Source: Lumbricus rubellus (taxonomy: Eukaryota; Annelida; Clitellata; Crassiclitellata; Lumbricidae). Taken from it: a DNA stretch of 64,000 nt. The notes beneath the pieces are model-generated. The model had not been told where the DNA came from and ran no database searches. It worked only from the letters and a program-made list of their open reading frames with translations. Shown here one piece after another: positions 1-13,240 of this stretch (the first letter of the stretch is position 1; every line of letters begins with the position of its first letter). The stretch is taken from positions 30,300,599-30,364,598 of the forward strand of contig OX243820.1 in NCBI GenBank assembly GCA_945859605.1. Direction: 5' to 3'. Both the position numbers and the translations under genes were made by a program.

Positions 1-1302
1 GAGATTAAGTCAGTCCGTCGCTACAGCAGAATTAGACGTCTTTTCGAACAATTTGAGGTTCCTGAGTGAAATGTTGGCTGGCCTGGTGTTTTTTATTCTG
101 CTGTTTACGATGACAGCGCAATTGCAATTGCAATGGTCGAACATCCAGAATACGATGAACCTCTTCGATATATCAAAGTTTGTGTGCAGCAAGTACCACT
201 ACAAGAGCTGATTTTTGTAGCTATATAAAACCCTAAGAAACTCTTCATTACACTAATCTGCACTAGATATTCTTGTAAACTTCCTACAACTAGGCATCCA
301 AACAATAGGGAGATAAACGACAGCGTTCTCTTTTGGCTCGTTGCAGAGCTGTGAACTTATCTCAGCTGAAAGGTCGCAAATGGTACAGCTGAACGTGGTG
401 TCGCACTGTGCCATTCATTCCACGAAGTACTTACAAAGCAAGAAGAACATGAAGTACTTACAAACCAAGAAGAACCAAGTATAGTTCAGGTGGTTATGAA
501 ATACAGGAAGAAATAGCCAGACTCAAAAAGCAAACGGCCATTAATGGACTTGATAAACAATACTTGTTTCAAATACAAAGAGCTGTGTTTTAGCATTGCG
601 TTACACATTGACCGTTAACTCAAACTTCTGATGCTTTGGACCACCAGTAAACGTTAATGAATTAATTCTAAAAAAATCATGCATGGTTATTGTATGGTAC
701 ATAACCATTAAAAAGGGTGAGACCTGTGAAATTCAAGAAAAAAATTTTAATTGTCACCCTAATATATATCTGTAAATATATATATAAATATATAACCACT
801 GTACTAATTACTATTCCATTAAAGCCCATTTAAGAGTAGCAATTCGAAGGCTGATATACAACAGACAATTGCTGTGCAAGACCTTCAATGCATCTATACA
901 AAACCAATCTGTTAGAGAACTGTCCGTACAGTATCTGCGCTGGCAACCAATACTGCAATGCATCATGGACCACCAAAAAAGTAGCTTCCACTGACAATGC
1001 CATATAGAAACTGTCATCACCACAGGTTCGCGTGTAACTTAAAATGGGTTAAAATATCTTTTTTTAATCAGCTAAAAGACAAACATGACAACCAACATCG
1101 TAAAATCACCCACGCCTTAACGGCACACAGCAAAACAATTCCAAGTCAACGATCAAGAGTAAAATTGCAAGTTCTTCGATTTAGAACGGGAAATTACGTT
1201 GACCTCGAAATAGTGTTACAAAGCAGCGTATACATTTCAACGCATTTCGACAGCAAACACCACCGACATATCTCACAACAGAAACGATTTCTAATCGACC
1301 TG
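1..1302. other. No gene seen; flank downstream of the B55 gene
   Basis: I see no exon with recognisable protein similarity here. The stretch is AT-rich, with a short TA-repeat run near 760-800. It lies downstream of the minus-strand B55 stop codon, so part of it may be 3' UTR, but I could not identify a convincing polyadenylation signal. Confidence 0.5.
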
Positions 1303-1306
1303 TTAA

Positions 1307-1369
1307 CCCTTTAACACAGGAGGGTATAGGATTTCCCATACCATTCACTACCATCTCGGCATTAAAGGG
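1307..1369. mobile_element. TTAA micro-MITE at the B55 stop codon
   Basis: This 63-bp element has inverted ends (CCCTTTAA near one end, TTAAAGGG at the other) and is flanked by TTAA at 1303-1306 and 1370-1373. TTAA target duplication is typical of piggyBac-type elements, but the superfamily is inference. Near-identical copies sit at 2296-2341 and 16230-16292. The right TTAA overlaps the TAA stop codon of the B55 gene (minus strand, 1370-1372). Confidence 0.75.
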
Positions 1370-4300
1370 TTAATCTTTGCTGTTGAACAGATAGAGGTTG
1401 TTGGTGGCCGCGATCGCGATGATATCGTCTCTCGGGTGCCACGTGGCGTGCAGGATCTTCTTGTTGTAGTCGAACGAGTCGACGGATATCTCGTCCTTTT
1501 TCCGTTTGCCCGGACCGGAGAAGACCTTGCGCGGCTTAAGCACCTGCTTCGGCTTGACGCTCTCTCGAGTCGCCTCCAGCGTCAAGTCTTGCTGGCAGTC
1601 GCGGTCAATTATTCGGAAGAAATTGTTGTACGATCCCGTCAAAAGCTGCCTGTCAACGCAAAATGGCACACACAATTTTACGTTACCTGCATTCTTCAAT
1701 GCCCAAGTATCACCTGATATTAATTACCATACTGAAGGTATGGCTTGTTTATAAATGCCATACAAATGGGCACTATCACTGTTGTTGTTCTAAATTATCA
1801 GTCTTGTTTAACCCATCATCGTTCCTAACAATGAACAAGAAACATTGCAGTATTTGTTGAATATAGAATCCCACTGCCATAGCCTGTACAGAATTGTTAC
1901 ATATTCCATGTGCTTCCAAGACCCAATCAAAAGCAACAGCTTCTGGTGCACTGCAATTTTCGACTCATATCGATTGATTTATAGCGCTTTTCTCTGCAAA
2001 AAGTCTTTTCAGAAGCACTCCCAGCGCAATCAACCCTGATTGAAATGGCTGGATTTCAGGTGAGAGAAAGATGAGGACAGACTACCAGACAGAAACACAG
2101 AGCGAACTGATGGTGGAAATCCATTCCATAGATCGAAACCATATGAAGGCAAAAGCATCTGGATTAGTAGTACTGACGCAGGAAACAAACAGACCAGGAA
2201 ATACTCGAATCTTCTGAACTCTGGAAGGATGGTGACATCAAATACAGTTGTCAGGCATTGCATTTATACATATTTCAAATCAGTGCAAGACTTAACCCTT
2301 TAATGCCGGAGGGTATAGTATACCATCTCGGCATTAAAGGGTTAACACAGCACCCACTGAAAACAAAAAAGAACGAACCTGTCGCTGCCACTCCAGGCAC
2401 ATTCGAATTTGTCGAAAATGCTGTCGTTCTCGTACAGCGTACACAGTTTGCCCTTCAAGTATTCGTGTACAGGGTACGATTCGACTGGACGCGACTCCAT
2501 GTTCATGTCCCAGACCTTGAGCATAAGGTAGTCGCGCGTCAGCATGTAGCGACCGTCGTGGCTGAATCGGAAATCCGATATACTCGAGATGATTTCCGAG
2601 AAGAAGCTTTTAAAGTTCGGATCTTCTGGTTCTTCGTAATCTGTAACGTACAACGTAACACGTAATGGCACATAATGTATTACAGGACCAAGGGCGGATA
2701 CAGAAACTTTGGATGGGTGGGCCAAAAATTCTTGGCCTTGGGTGTGAAATTTTTTTTTCCGTATCCGCCAAAAAAGTAGATGACCTTTTTTAGTCATCTG
2801 CTCGAAATTTCTGGAAAGTATACCATTTCACCTGCAAAAAGTTGATGATTTTTTTGTCCCTATTTATACATTGTTCGAAAACTTTTTAAAACCAAATGGG
2901 GGGGCCACGATACATGAGCAGTTCTAAATGGGGGGCCATAGACAGTTTGACCCCCCTGGATTCGCCCTTGTACAGGACCGCCTGATGGTATCCACTCAAA
3001 TACTAAGAAAAGCCACATTAAATTAATGCGGGAAAACGGAGAGAGAAAAATAGCATATGGCTAAAAAAGGCTTCAGTTTTTTTGACGAAATAACAACTAA
3101 ATTTTTTTTACTCAAGACCAAAAAATTTTCCCACTTCCAAAATTTCTGTATCCGCCACTGCACGTGCAGCATAGAAATTTTTATTAAAATACAGGAAGAA
3201 TTATATAGACAGCATTCGGTCATTTCAAAAACTGGTACAGCACCCACCCATCAAGAAAGTTACTCAGAGGCGCATTAACTGTTATCAACCACACTTCCGT
3301 TCCTTAGCCATGACATATGATAGCAGGTGGCCAGTCCTCACACCCATTACATGGTCATTTGCTAATGTTACACCTTTACCCATACGTCACAGACTACTCT
3401 GATCGGCATGTCAACCCCACTACCAATGACCAGATTATAAACAAACTCCAATTGCGATATCACACACTTACTCTTAACATGTCTGTCGCACAGCGCCTGC
3501 GACCGCATGTCGCAGAGACGCAGCGAACCTTTACTCGTACTGTACACAAAAACATTGCACTCGCTCGGGTGGAATTCGGCCGCAGTTATCACTTCGGTCA
3601 ACTCTTCCATGTTGGCCGGCTTTATGTCAACGATATCTACGACACTGCATTAGGGATCATTAACAACTTCCATATCAACCGAATACAAACTACAGTAGCA
3701 CACGTCATTCGATCGAATAATAAAGTACACGATACATTTTATCACAAAGTAAACCAGGGTATCATACGAGTATAAGATAACACAGTCCAAATCATACCAA
3801 AGTTCCAGAAACAAAAAGACCACACAGTACCAGCTTCATACCCAATTCTCAAGAACTGCCAAAATGAGATACCACACTGTATGTATTTTGGCATCATTAA
3901 TGAGCCCCTATAGAGCTGCATAAACACACAATCTAGCTTACGTTTTCGACCATTGGAAAGCTCATTTTCAAATGCAAGGCTTCTTAGAAGCACATACTAA
4001 AACTAAACTGCTGTAGTTGTACAGTATACACACAATGTAGACTCGTTAATTATGCAAAAGCTTTCAGAGCATGTGGATAGACAGTTTTAGACACATCCAG
4101 AGTTTAACGACAATTCATCAAAACAAAGATTGTGGCTCTGGGAATGCTTTTCTACCTACAAGCATGCACAAGCGTGCACACAGTAGACTTTACAGCAAAG
4201 GATACTGAAACTCTGATTCGTAGTCTCGATGTTCCAGAGGTTGATGCGTAGGTCGTCAGCTGAAAGGTACGTCTCCTCGTCGCTATTCACCGAGATCGAG

Positions 4301-7300
4301 TTGATGTGGTACGTGTGAGCGTTCGGGTAGACCTTTCTACACGACGAGAACACGAGACGGGCGGGGGGCTTTCTGTACGTCGGAATGGTCACCGACGTTA
4401 TGCTGCTCGGGTCACGCTTCGTCGCACGGTCGGCTTCCAACGTGTTGTAGCCGCACGGCAGTTTGCAACGCTCGGCGATCTTCCAAAGTTTGATTGTCTT
4501 ATCTGGAATCAACGCTTGCAAAATTAATCACTTAGTTTAAAAACTAAAATTATATGCAATACTAAATATTTGATTCGGCTGTTAAAATATCTGAGTATAT
4601 GTGTGGGTTTGCTTGTGCGTGTGTGCAGAGAAAATATAATATATTCAGCTATTCACTCATTAATTCCAATAATTTACATAGCAACTCTTCAATAGAGACT
4701 ACTCAGAGGTACTCGATGTCTGGCAACTCTATAGTTGGAGCTGATTTGAAAACAAATACTTGATGGTGAAGCTGAACAAACCATTCAAGACAAGAGGCTG
4801 CCAACACCAACAAAGACAGGCCACTTACGTACGAAAAAATACAACACGGCCTAGCACAACCTCATTGATACAAGATGTAGTTCATCTGCAGAAAATGACA
4901 TCAATACATAGTTGTGTAATCAAACAATCAATCCATCAATCAATCCACCAAAATCTGATTGTAGGGCAGTTCCTCATACGACTCCCAAACACAGCAAGTT
5001 ACAAGGTTCGAATTAACATCAACATCTGCAAACTCACCATTAGTTGTAAGAACAAACTTTGCTCCCTTTACTCCCTTCAGAAACTTGATTTTATTTATCT
5101 TTTCTTCGATTTCCAAACTTTTCAGGTAATCGAATTCCGGTTCGTGGCTCTGGAATGTTGCGTAGACACTGTATTCCGCACTTTTCTGCCCTTGACTGAC
5201 TTTGGCCTACATAATTTCAACAATCGATTAATTGTTTCATTGGTTAATACAGTATACACAATTCACTAATCTCTTCATTTTTCAAGATAACATAAAAAAT
5301 ATTCTTTAATTGACCAATTGCCATCGGCATTTTGGTGTACATACATGGCAGTAAATGCACAGCATACTTAGAGCCGTTCAATAGTCAAATATAAAATCAC
5401 ACTTGTTACGCTAATTCCAATGCAAGCAGGCCATATTTGTTATGATGACAAACTATTTACACAGCATTTCGGTTTGCATGACATTCAAATAAGATAAAGT
5501 ATCTGTGTCAAAAATGACTTCCTTGTTAGTTGTCCGCCCTAGAAATAATTCCGTTGTGCACTCTCTGCCTCATGGAGTAGAGCTGCTGGTCTTAGAGGTG
5601 AGAGGAGTGGGTTCAAAACTTACCCTTGATCAAGCAGGACAGCCGCAAAGAGCCTCCCTCCCGTATGACATTCTAGGTAACTGTTCTAGACAAACTATTA
5701 TTTATTTTGAATCTTTAGTTTTTAATGCGCAATTTCTTATGCGAACTATAATTTATTTAAAGACAAAATCACAACACAAGTTATTTAAAAATTTCACTTG
5801 AACAGCTGCAACAGCAGTAAACTGAATAAAAATTGATTCAAATCTTAAAAGAAAGACTGACAGAAAATGTTTTAAAACATTTCCAGTAATTGCTTGACGA
5901 TGCACAAATGCTGAACCTACGCAATGGTCGCGCTCAAAGATGACAACTCGTCCACCTTTGTCGCCAGTGGCCAGGTACTCGCCATCATGATCAAACTCCA
6001 CGCAGGAGATGATGTCAGCTGCAAGCAAAAAACACAATATATCAACTATGCATCTAATATCAATTCCATCGCAATTTTACCTTTGCTTTCCAAGTATAAA
6101 TTCAGTCCACAATGTTCAACAATTAGCGTTATTTAAGTTAAATAAAACTGAAAAGTAACCTTATCGTTATAAATCAAATCAAATCAAAATCAAATCAAAT
6201 CAAAATTTTTTTATTGAGCCAGAGAAAAGCACACAAGGTACATATCATCACATAAAAATAAAACATGAATGTTATTGGCAACAAAAGGAAACCCAGAAGG
6301 GACTGCAGAGTCCCGCTGGTTAGGGCCACCTAAGCACATTTTCTGGTTCTAGGCGTTAACAAATTCAGCACAATAAAATTATATTCTATTTTTCATCATA
6401 TATGCAATAAATCAGAAATAAATCAAAACTTAACTACGAAAATTAAACGTTCCAAATTTTAACATCACGATATTGCATAATATGAATATCTAAACATGAT
6501 GTTAAGCAAACACGTCTTAATTTTAAGTAACATGATAGCAGATTTATCGTTAGAGCTCTGCAATTTCTGTGTCAATTAAATAAAAGTGAAAAGTTCTTAA
6601 ACAAACACTAATCCGAAAAGCACAAGCTAGAACTTAAACTAAACTTTCACACAAACATCAGCCGTAAAGCAGTGTAACTTAGTAGAAGGGTAAAAACCTG
6701 CTTAATGCCCACTCCTCATGAAGCCCACCTTGTACCCACCAACAAGCCTAATAACTATTGCTGATCAATCAATCAGATTTGGTCTACTGTGATTTTCCAG
6801 AGCCTTCATGTAGAGTTGGGTAGTGTCTGCCTGAACTCATGTCTTGAAAGTCTACCAAACCCCAAGCCCTGAACAACACACGTACCATAATTATGAACGG
6901 AATTGACTCACCATCTGCTATGTCTTCTTCCACGGTGCCCTTGACTTGCGAGAAGCACCACTGTTGCGGTTCAGTATTACCTTTAAAGACAACCATTTCC
7001 ATCAATCCGACTTCTATTTAAGCAAGAATTAATTCCATAATTAATCCAAATTCCAATTAAGCAAGAATTCTGACCCAACTTCTACTGTATTGAATATAAT
7101 TTCTAGACGCTAAAGCTCAATTTTTTAGGACTTAACTCTTTTTTCTAAAAAATGATAAGTTACCCTTTAATGACCTTTTGGAAACTTTCACTGTTAGACT
7201 ATTGTAAAAAAATTCCTCATTACCTAAAATTCATGTTGAATGCTAAACTTGTCGAGTGCACTGCATAATGGAATAGTATAGCAATGGCTGTTAAGTTAGG

Positions 7301-7650
7301 TAACTAGTGCAGTGATCCATCTGAGCAAAGTCTGGGCCTGCCACATGTTGTTTACATGGCCAGGTCCTCAGTCTTCAGGATTGCCACATTCTCAATAACT
7401 TGAAGGTAATTTATTTAGGTGGTGTCTATTTTAGGGAAAGTGAACTGCAACAGTCTAATTTAGCATGGACTATAAATATGGCGATGTGTGGTCAAGAATA
7501 CGCAGTATTCTGAGGTCATGAATGTTCGTGGAGCAAGATAACAATGGGTGATCGATCGGAGAAGACAAGGTTTTGGCCAAAAATCACACCTAGGTCGGGA
7601 CAGGAGAATTTGCATTGAATATGCGGATGGGTGCAGTCTTGTTTGAAAGG

Positions 7651-7696
<46 letters not shown>

Positions 7697-8673
7697 CACA
7701 CACACACACACACACATTCATTCTTCGGCAAAACTCCGAACGGCGGTCCCAAATTAAAATTGCTGTTTTTCCATGCTATTTCCATACTGCGCACACCACT
7801 GAAGTTGAAGCTGGATGAAACTGACGTCTCGGTAAATCGTAAACAGTATGGCCGCCAACGAATGCAATAAAATTAGACTGCCGCCTATGGACGATATCGC
7901 AACATGCATCCCAACACGCAAAGCGTGAGGGTCGGTTAGGGCTCAGGTTAGGCGTCGTGAGGGTCGGTTAGGGTTAGTTTTAGGGTTAGTGCAGTCATTC
8001 TGATGAAATTGAAGCGTGCTTTAAGTTTCGCGGAAATATTGGGCCGTATGTCGGGCCGCTCTGTTATGCACGCATCTACGGCGGCCATACTGTTTACGAT
8101 TTACCGAGACGTCAGTCACAATGACCACTTTGTATATAAGAAATAGAAGCTGGATTGACGAAAAAATGCTGAAGAAATGGATTCGGGATTTATTAAATTG
8201 ACCCGGACATCCGCACACAGACTATTGAGGGATTTTTATGCATGCCAAGCGCAAGTTGCGTTACCGAAGTGGAACAAGTCCTGGTCTTTTCTCAAGTTAC
8301 TTGTCTGCTTTCCAGTGGCGCTTTAGCCACAAGTCGGATGTTTTCGGAAAGTATATCAAGTTGTTGTGTGACAATTACAACATTTGACGATATAGGCTAT
8401 ATATTTTAATTTGGGACCGCCGTTCGGAGTTTTGCCCATTCTTCTGTCCACAGATCCGGTTTTCAATTGAACTTCTCAGCAACGTATGCCCGTCTTCTGC
8501 GTTTCGCATTAATTCGTGCTGACATGTCCTGAATATTTCCATAACCGAGCAGCTTCTGCAAAGAACGAAGTGGCCGAGTGGCGGGGAAACGGAAAGATAA
8601 GAAGAACGCATCAGATTTCAAAACCCACCAGCATCAGCAATTTTATCCGTCGCCATAAAAACTTACCAGCCAT
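1370..8673 (-). CDS. PPP2R2A: PP2A 55-kDa regulatory subunit B (B55)
   Basis: Regulatory B55 subunit of protein phosphatase 2A, a WD40 beta-propeller that targets the A-C core enzyme to substrates in cytosol and nucleus. Coding exons: 8667-8673, 6912-6980, 5921-6018, 5038-5206, 4206-4502, 3472-3636, 2379-2640, 1370-1649. Phases agree throughout and give 448 aa; human B55 alpha is 447. Diagnostic stretches include WCFSQVKG (exon 2), [89 protein letters not shown] and DEISVDS. The first coding exon is only seven bases (Met-Ala plus G) before a perfect GTAAGT donor, and it reproduces the family N-terminus MAG. An ATG inside the intron just upstream of exon 2 is the alternative start. Which vertebrate paralogue (A-D) it corresponds to cannot be decided. 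The stop codon abuts a TTAA micro-MITE. Confidence 0.96.
2296..2341. mobile_element. TTAA micro-MITE (copy 2)
   Basis: A 46-bp, almost perfectly palindromic element flanked by TTAA at 2292-2295 and 2342-2345. It lies in the last intron of the B55 gene, about 40 bp past the donor of the exon ending at 2379. Its ends match the copies at 1307-1369 and 16230-16292. Confidence 0.75.
2689..2970. mobile_element. hAT-type MITE
   Basis: This 282-bp element has imperfect inverted ends (CAAGGGCGGATAC and GGATTCGCCCTTG) and an exact 8-bp target duplication, TACAGGAC, at 2681-2688 and 2971-2978. It has no coding capacity. A diverged relative of the same ends is visible around 3060-3170. Both lie in a B55 intron. 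An 8-bp duplication is typical of hAT elements. Confidence 0.8.
7651..7718. repeat. (CA)n microsatellite
   Basis: A CA dinucleotide run interrupted once by GCA, in intron 1 of the B55 gene and directly beside the MITE at 7727-8436. The open frames through it (His-Thr or Cys-Val runs) are repeat artefacts. Confidence 0.95.
7727..8436. mobile_element. Nested fold-back MITE with 34-bp perfect TIRs
   Basis: A 710-bp element with 34-bp perfect terminal inverted repeats (7727-7760 and 8403-8436) and an exact 8-bp duplication CATTCTTC (7719-7726, 8437-8444), so hAT-like. It contains a second, unrelated pair of perfect 36-bp inverted repeats (7821-7856 and 8080-8115). Inside that is a telomere-like module at about 7918-8000 built on GGGTTAG and GAGGGTCGGTTAGGG. 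It lies in intron 1 of the B55 gene. No transposase is visible. Confidence 0.85.
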
Positions 8674-10287
8674 GATTAAAAAATCCACCAGATAAGATAT
8701 CTTGGTGAACTTAAAACGGCTATTTTCCGACAACAACGAAAGCGACACAAACAGCTATGCCGACGAGTGACGAGATGCCCAACCAGCCGCAGGGTCCCTG
8801 CTTCAACCACCGGCGACTACTTCACCCTTTTGTGGACAACCTAAGATGGCGGCGAGCAGATTCATGTCTCTCAGATCGTTCTTATAGCGCTGTGATATGT
8901 ACTCGCTATGTTGCGCTAGCGTTGTATGTCAACAGATTTCGAGTTTTTCAAATAAATTAGCACTTCACTTATTTTGCATGTACTTTTGTAGCTTTCTATA
9001 AGATGCATATAAAGGTCACTTACCTACACCAGTTATTTTGTAGGTTTAAGAACTAGCCTAATGACGCTATTTTATTAAACTCATCATAAAATGGCAACGC
9101 ATTACCAGGCTATAATCACAGTATAAAATTTGTTATCTATACTGTGCTATAATGCAAATCTAAAATAGTGGATACCACCCTACTGTAGATGTCAGCGTGG
9201 ATTCGATCAGATTAAAAATATATTTTTTTTCTTCGACAGATGGCCCACATAATAATTATTAATACGCACTCGACAGATCGGTTGCTTGGCAACCCTAATG
9301 GCTCAGATTTTAGTCCATGGTGACGCATTAGAATTGCGTCGTTGTCATGTCGAAAAACAATTCGCGTAAACAAGCAAAAACTTGGCCTACTTTGCAGCGT
9401 ATGATAACAATAAAAATCATGTTGATTTGATCTGCACGTCCAAAACGAGCACCCTCCATTATGACTAAAGGCCGATAACAGTTCATTTAGGCCTATTTGG
9501 CACCAGTTATATTATACTGCATTGTGTTGGTTATTTATAGTTAGGCTATTCATTCAGCTGGTTCTCACAATGTAGCATACATGCAAGTCTATTGGTTGGT
9601 ATGCATGCTAGTTGTAAACCAAAGAGTCAAGGATAAAACACCCGTCTAAATGGAAAGATTTTTAAGGAGTTCGGCTCAGCTATAGCTTACTGGTAGGCCT
9701 ATAATTATAGTAAACTCGGTTATAATAATTATGAATGCAATAACTGGACACATACTGCCAGTGAAATGATGATATGCCAGTTCGGTGTCAATTGTCATTC
9801 AACAAATTTTTCTTCAAAACAGTTCCGTCAAAGTTGTCAACATAACTTCACTGTAATTAATTATACTATTAATTCAAACTATTTTCAGACGTTTACCATC
9901 TTCCTTCCCACTTACACCAGTCCAACAACTTTCACATGCTGGACTTATCCATGCATGGACATGTACGACTTTGTATGTAATTCATGGACCTCGCTTCTCG
10001 TTCCTTATACACCAGCTTTCAGAACCTTCCAAAATCAGTGCTTCGTCAACAACAGATGAATGAAGAAAAACATACTGAATCCATTTGGATTGAACAATGC
10101 ATAATCTGTAGTTTAGCCTGACAAACGATTGTACCATCACTAGGTCAAAACAGAAGCAAAATAACATAATTATTGATAAACAAGTACATGTAGTTTTACT
10201 CACACTTTAAGATGGATTTCACTTTACCAAAATTAAATTGAGACCAACAACATAAAGTAATCAGCAGACAAATGTTGACTTTCATCT
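8437..10287. other. Presumed B55 5' UTR and promoter, then intergenic
   Basis: The first 230 bases contain the seven-base first coding exon of B55 (8667-8673). The sequence above 8673 should hold its 5' UTR and promoter; no TATA or initiator element is obvious. From about 9000 to the MRPL52 polyadenylation signal I see only AT-rich sequence with no supported exon. Confidence 0.45.
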
Positions 10288-10293
10288 TTTATT
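10288..10293 (-). promoter_or_regulatory. Polyadenylation signal of MRPL52
   Basis: A canonical AATAAA on the minus strand, about 50 bases past the MRPL52 stop codon at 10344-10346. Confidence 0.6.
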
Positions 10294-10343
10294 AGATTAA
10301 ATCTCAGTTAGATTTCCCCAGCACAGTTTCTACCCAATTCGAA

Positions 10344-13240
10344 CTACTGTCTTGTGTCGTCAACCTTTTGCGAACTCTTCTTTGCATAATTTTCCTTCGC
10401 ACTCTTCATCTCCTTCATGTATTCCACAGCTTTTGTCTGAAAAATGAAACATTTGCATGCATTCATCAATGTGGATGAACACTGAGTAAAATAAATGTTT
10501 TATAGATGACTGCAGCTCTAATTAACTTTTGTAAGGAGAGGCAGAGAATCTTATTGGTACGCACACTTGATGGTTTCGACAAAATGTACAAGGTGCAGCA
10601 TGGAGGGGGCAATGAAAATACGAGTTTTTGTGCATTAATATATGGATGGCCCCTATAAAAGAAAACACAATTCACCCCAGTTGTGACAAGTTATTAGTTG
10701 CATGAGATCGTCAGGCATTCAGCATAGCACACAGTATTTTGAGCGCCTCTGAATGGTTCACCTTACTAGAGGCGCTTTCTTTATAAATGTTTAAGTAAGA
10801 TACAATTTAACGTACTGCCAGGTCTTTTTGCTTCTGTCTTCGATTTATTTCTCTGGTACCCAAAGGTGTAGGACGGCCATCTGCAACATGAGAAACAATA
10901 TTCAAAATCAAACCATCTCTCTCGATAAGAAATTGAACACAAGTAACTTTTAATAGAAATTACAATTAGCATCATTATTATCATGCACTTAATAAGTACC
11001 ACTATCTAACGATCAAACAGAGGCACAAAAATGTGAGTGAAGGACATGCTCAAGGTCATTGCACAGAAACCATCTCAGAACCTGCACTCCTATAAAATGC
11101 CACTGTGTTTAATCTGCCTTACTAGAAATAATTCTCAATTAAATGTGAACTTACCACAAGCAGATCGAGAATGCATAATACATGATAAGCCAGTGAAAAG
11201 TAATTTTTAAGACTGCTAGGAAAATTCAGCCTACATATCAGTCAACTTTTGAGGATGTATATTTATTGGCCCTCTAAATCAACTTCCCTGCATTCACAAA
11301 AATACCTGAAATCAACACTACCACCTATATCAATTTTTAATCAAATTAATTTGAAACAGTAATTTATACAGCATTCCCTAAAGAATCCAATCAAGAGCTT
11401 CTAGTTTAAATTTGTTGTAGCACCACTGGTCCTGTATATTTGTGTCTATTTCATCCATTATATGCCTGTGTCGGGCACTCGGACTACTAGTCAACCCGTA
11501 AGCTCAGTTTGAATGGAGTGCTCCCATTTCCGTTTGCTCATAACTCCATCATGCAAAGCGGTGCTTTTTCTGTTGCTGGCCTGTTGATATGGAATGGTCT
11601 CACTCTTCAGCTGCACATGTTCCATAGATATATTCTTTCAGCATTTGAAAACATGTTCTTTTTGGCCATACTGGGGTTGGGAGCACCTCTGGGTAGTTTC
11701 TTTGAAGATGTGCTGTGTAAATACTTGAACAAATGAACGTATATGACAAATCGAGCATCAAAAGGTCTAAGAGTAGGACAGCATGAACACATTGTAATCA
11801 GATTCTTTTGCATATATAATCCTTCTTTGATTGCAGACACACTTACCTGCATAAGACCAATCAGGAATTTCAGTTAATGGACCATATTCATTGCCATATT
11901 CACTAAGGCCTTGCCTAAAAATACAAAATCAGTTTGCACAATTAATCAAACAGAACAGAATTTTATTGCACTCATTAAAATTTTCCAGTTAAATGCAAGT
12001 CAGGAGAAATCTCTAAGATTATGTAAGAACGTAAAACTTTTCTAATTTGGGGCAACAATTCATATCTGAATAAACGTATAAATATAATATATTCATTTAA
12101 GATTCTCATGGTAGCTTTAAAGAAATTGGTCCATTCATTTATGTCACTATGCAATGTGACCTGTCGTATTTGTTTATTACAATGTACTGTTTTTAAGCAA
12201 CCATGAAATCATAACTCACGCTAATCTCCATTTCGATCCAGCACACGTAACTTGCGTAAAGCTGATTGTGCGATGAATCCATAACTGTACGGCAGATTTC
12301 GACACAACTATGACATAAATTTAACTACATTTAATACAGCGTAAGAACACATTTCAAACATGGCTGAATAAGCACGATCATCTAAACGAGGAGCGTTGTA
12401 AGATTGTGCAATAAATGCAAGCTATAAAAAATGATGTACAGAAGCAGCAACAAGAAAAGGGTACACTTGTGAAATACCGAGTACATTTACAAATTACATG
12501 TATCGACTGCACTAGCGCACTTATGCACAACAGCAAACAAAACAGTGCCTTACAAGAGTATCACAAAGGCGCTTAGCATGGCTACTCAGCAGATCCAAAC
12601 GGCATAGTTATAGTAAGCGGGTCGCTATGTTAATGAATGACTGAACTAACCCTATACCTAACCCTAACCGACCCTCACGATGCCTAACCTGACCCTCACG
12701 ATGCCTAATCTGACCCTAACCGACCCTCAAACCTGAACCTAACCAACACATAGGGACCCGCTTACTATAACTAAGCCGATCCAAACAGATGCGATTTAAG
12801 ATATTTTTTAGAATATTTCCTGAGCTGAAAGTGGTGCAATATTGTTAACGGAAGACCGCGCGGCCGCGCCACTAAGAAGGTCCAATGCATGAGAAAGCAC
12901 AGTGGGCCCGCATCGAAGTGCGAGAGCATGGGACCATTAAGTCCCCCACGAACCGCAGAGCGCAAGGAGGGTAACGTAATTAACATAAGGACTTTTTGAA
13001 ATGTTCCAAACAAGACTTAGTGGTGGTTGAATTTTTGCCCCAACAATTTAGTGTTAGCAACACCTTTGACCTTGTCGTTCTATGTCATGTGACCAGTCGT
13101 ATTTGCAAAATCTCGCTTATTCGCTATACAATAACAACTTAAAATCACTACTTTATCATTAGGATGCTTATAAAATGCTCTACTGAGATATAAAATCAAC
13201 CTGAAACGCCAAAGCGATAACTTTTCGTTACTAACGCCAT
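10344..13240 (-). CDS. MRPL52: Mitochondrial ribosomal protein L52 (mL52)
   Basis: Component of the large subunit of the mitochondrial ribosome, made in the cytosol and imported. Coding exons: 13201-13240, 12220-12307, 11847-11914, 10816-10880, 10344-10436; all phases agree and give 117 aa (human 123). The family signature spans exons 2-4: SKWRLAQGL, then YGPLTEIPDWSYADGRPTP, very close to human YGPLTELPDWSYADGRPAP. The C-terminus is a charged helix (KAVEYMKEMKSAKENYAKKS). The N-terminus (MALVTKSYRFGVS) is basic and hydroxylated with no acidic residues, as expected of a mitochondrial presequence. The first exon was chosen because exon 2 has no in-frame ATG, and this ATG exon ends CAG|GTTGAT in the needed phase. 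That donor is a little weak, so the start is the least certain part. Confidence 0.92.
12607..12771. mobile_element. TA-flanked MITE with telomere-like core
   Basis: A 165-bp element with inverted ends GTTATAGTAAGCGGGTC and GACCCGCTTACTATAAC, flanked by TA at 12605-12606 and 12772-12773. The core (about 12646-12745) consists of CCCTAACCGACCCTCACGA-type repeats, the same module seen at 7918-8000 and 19478-19550. It lies in intron 1 of MRPL52. Confidence 0.75.
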
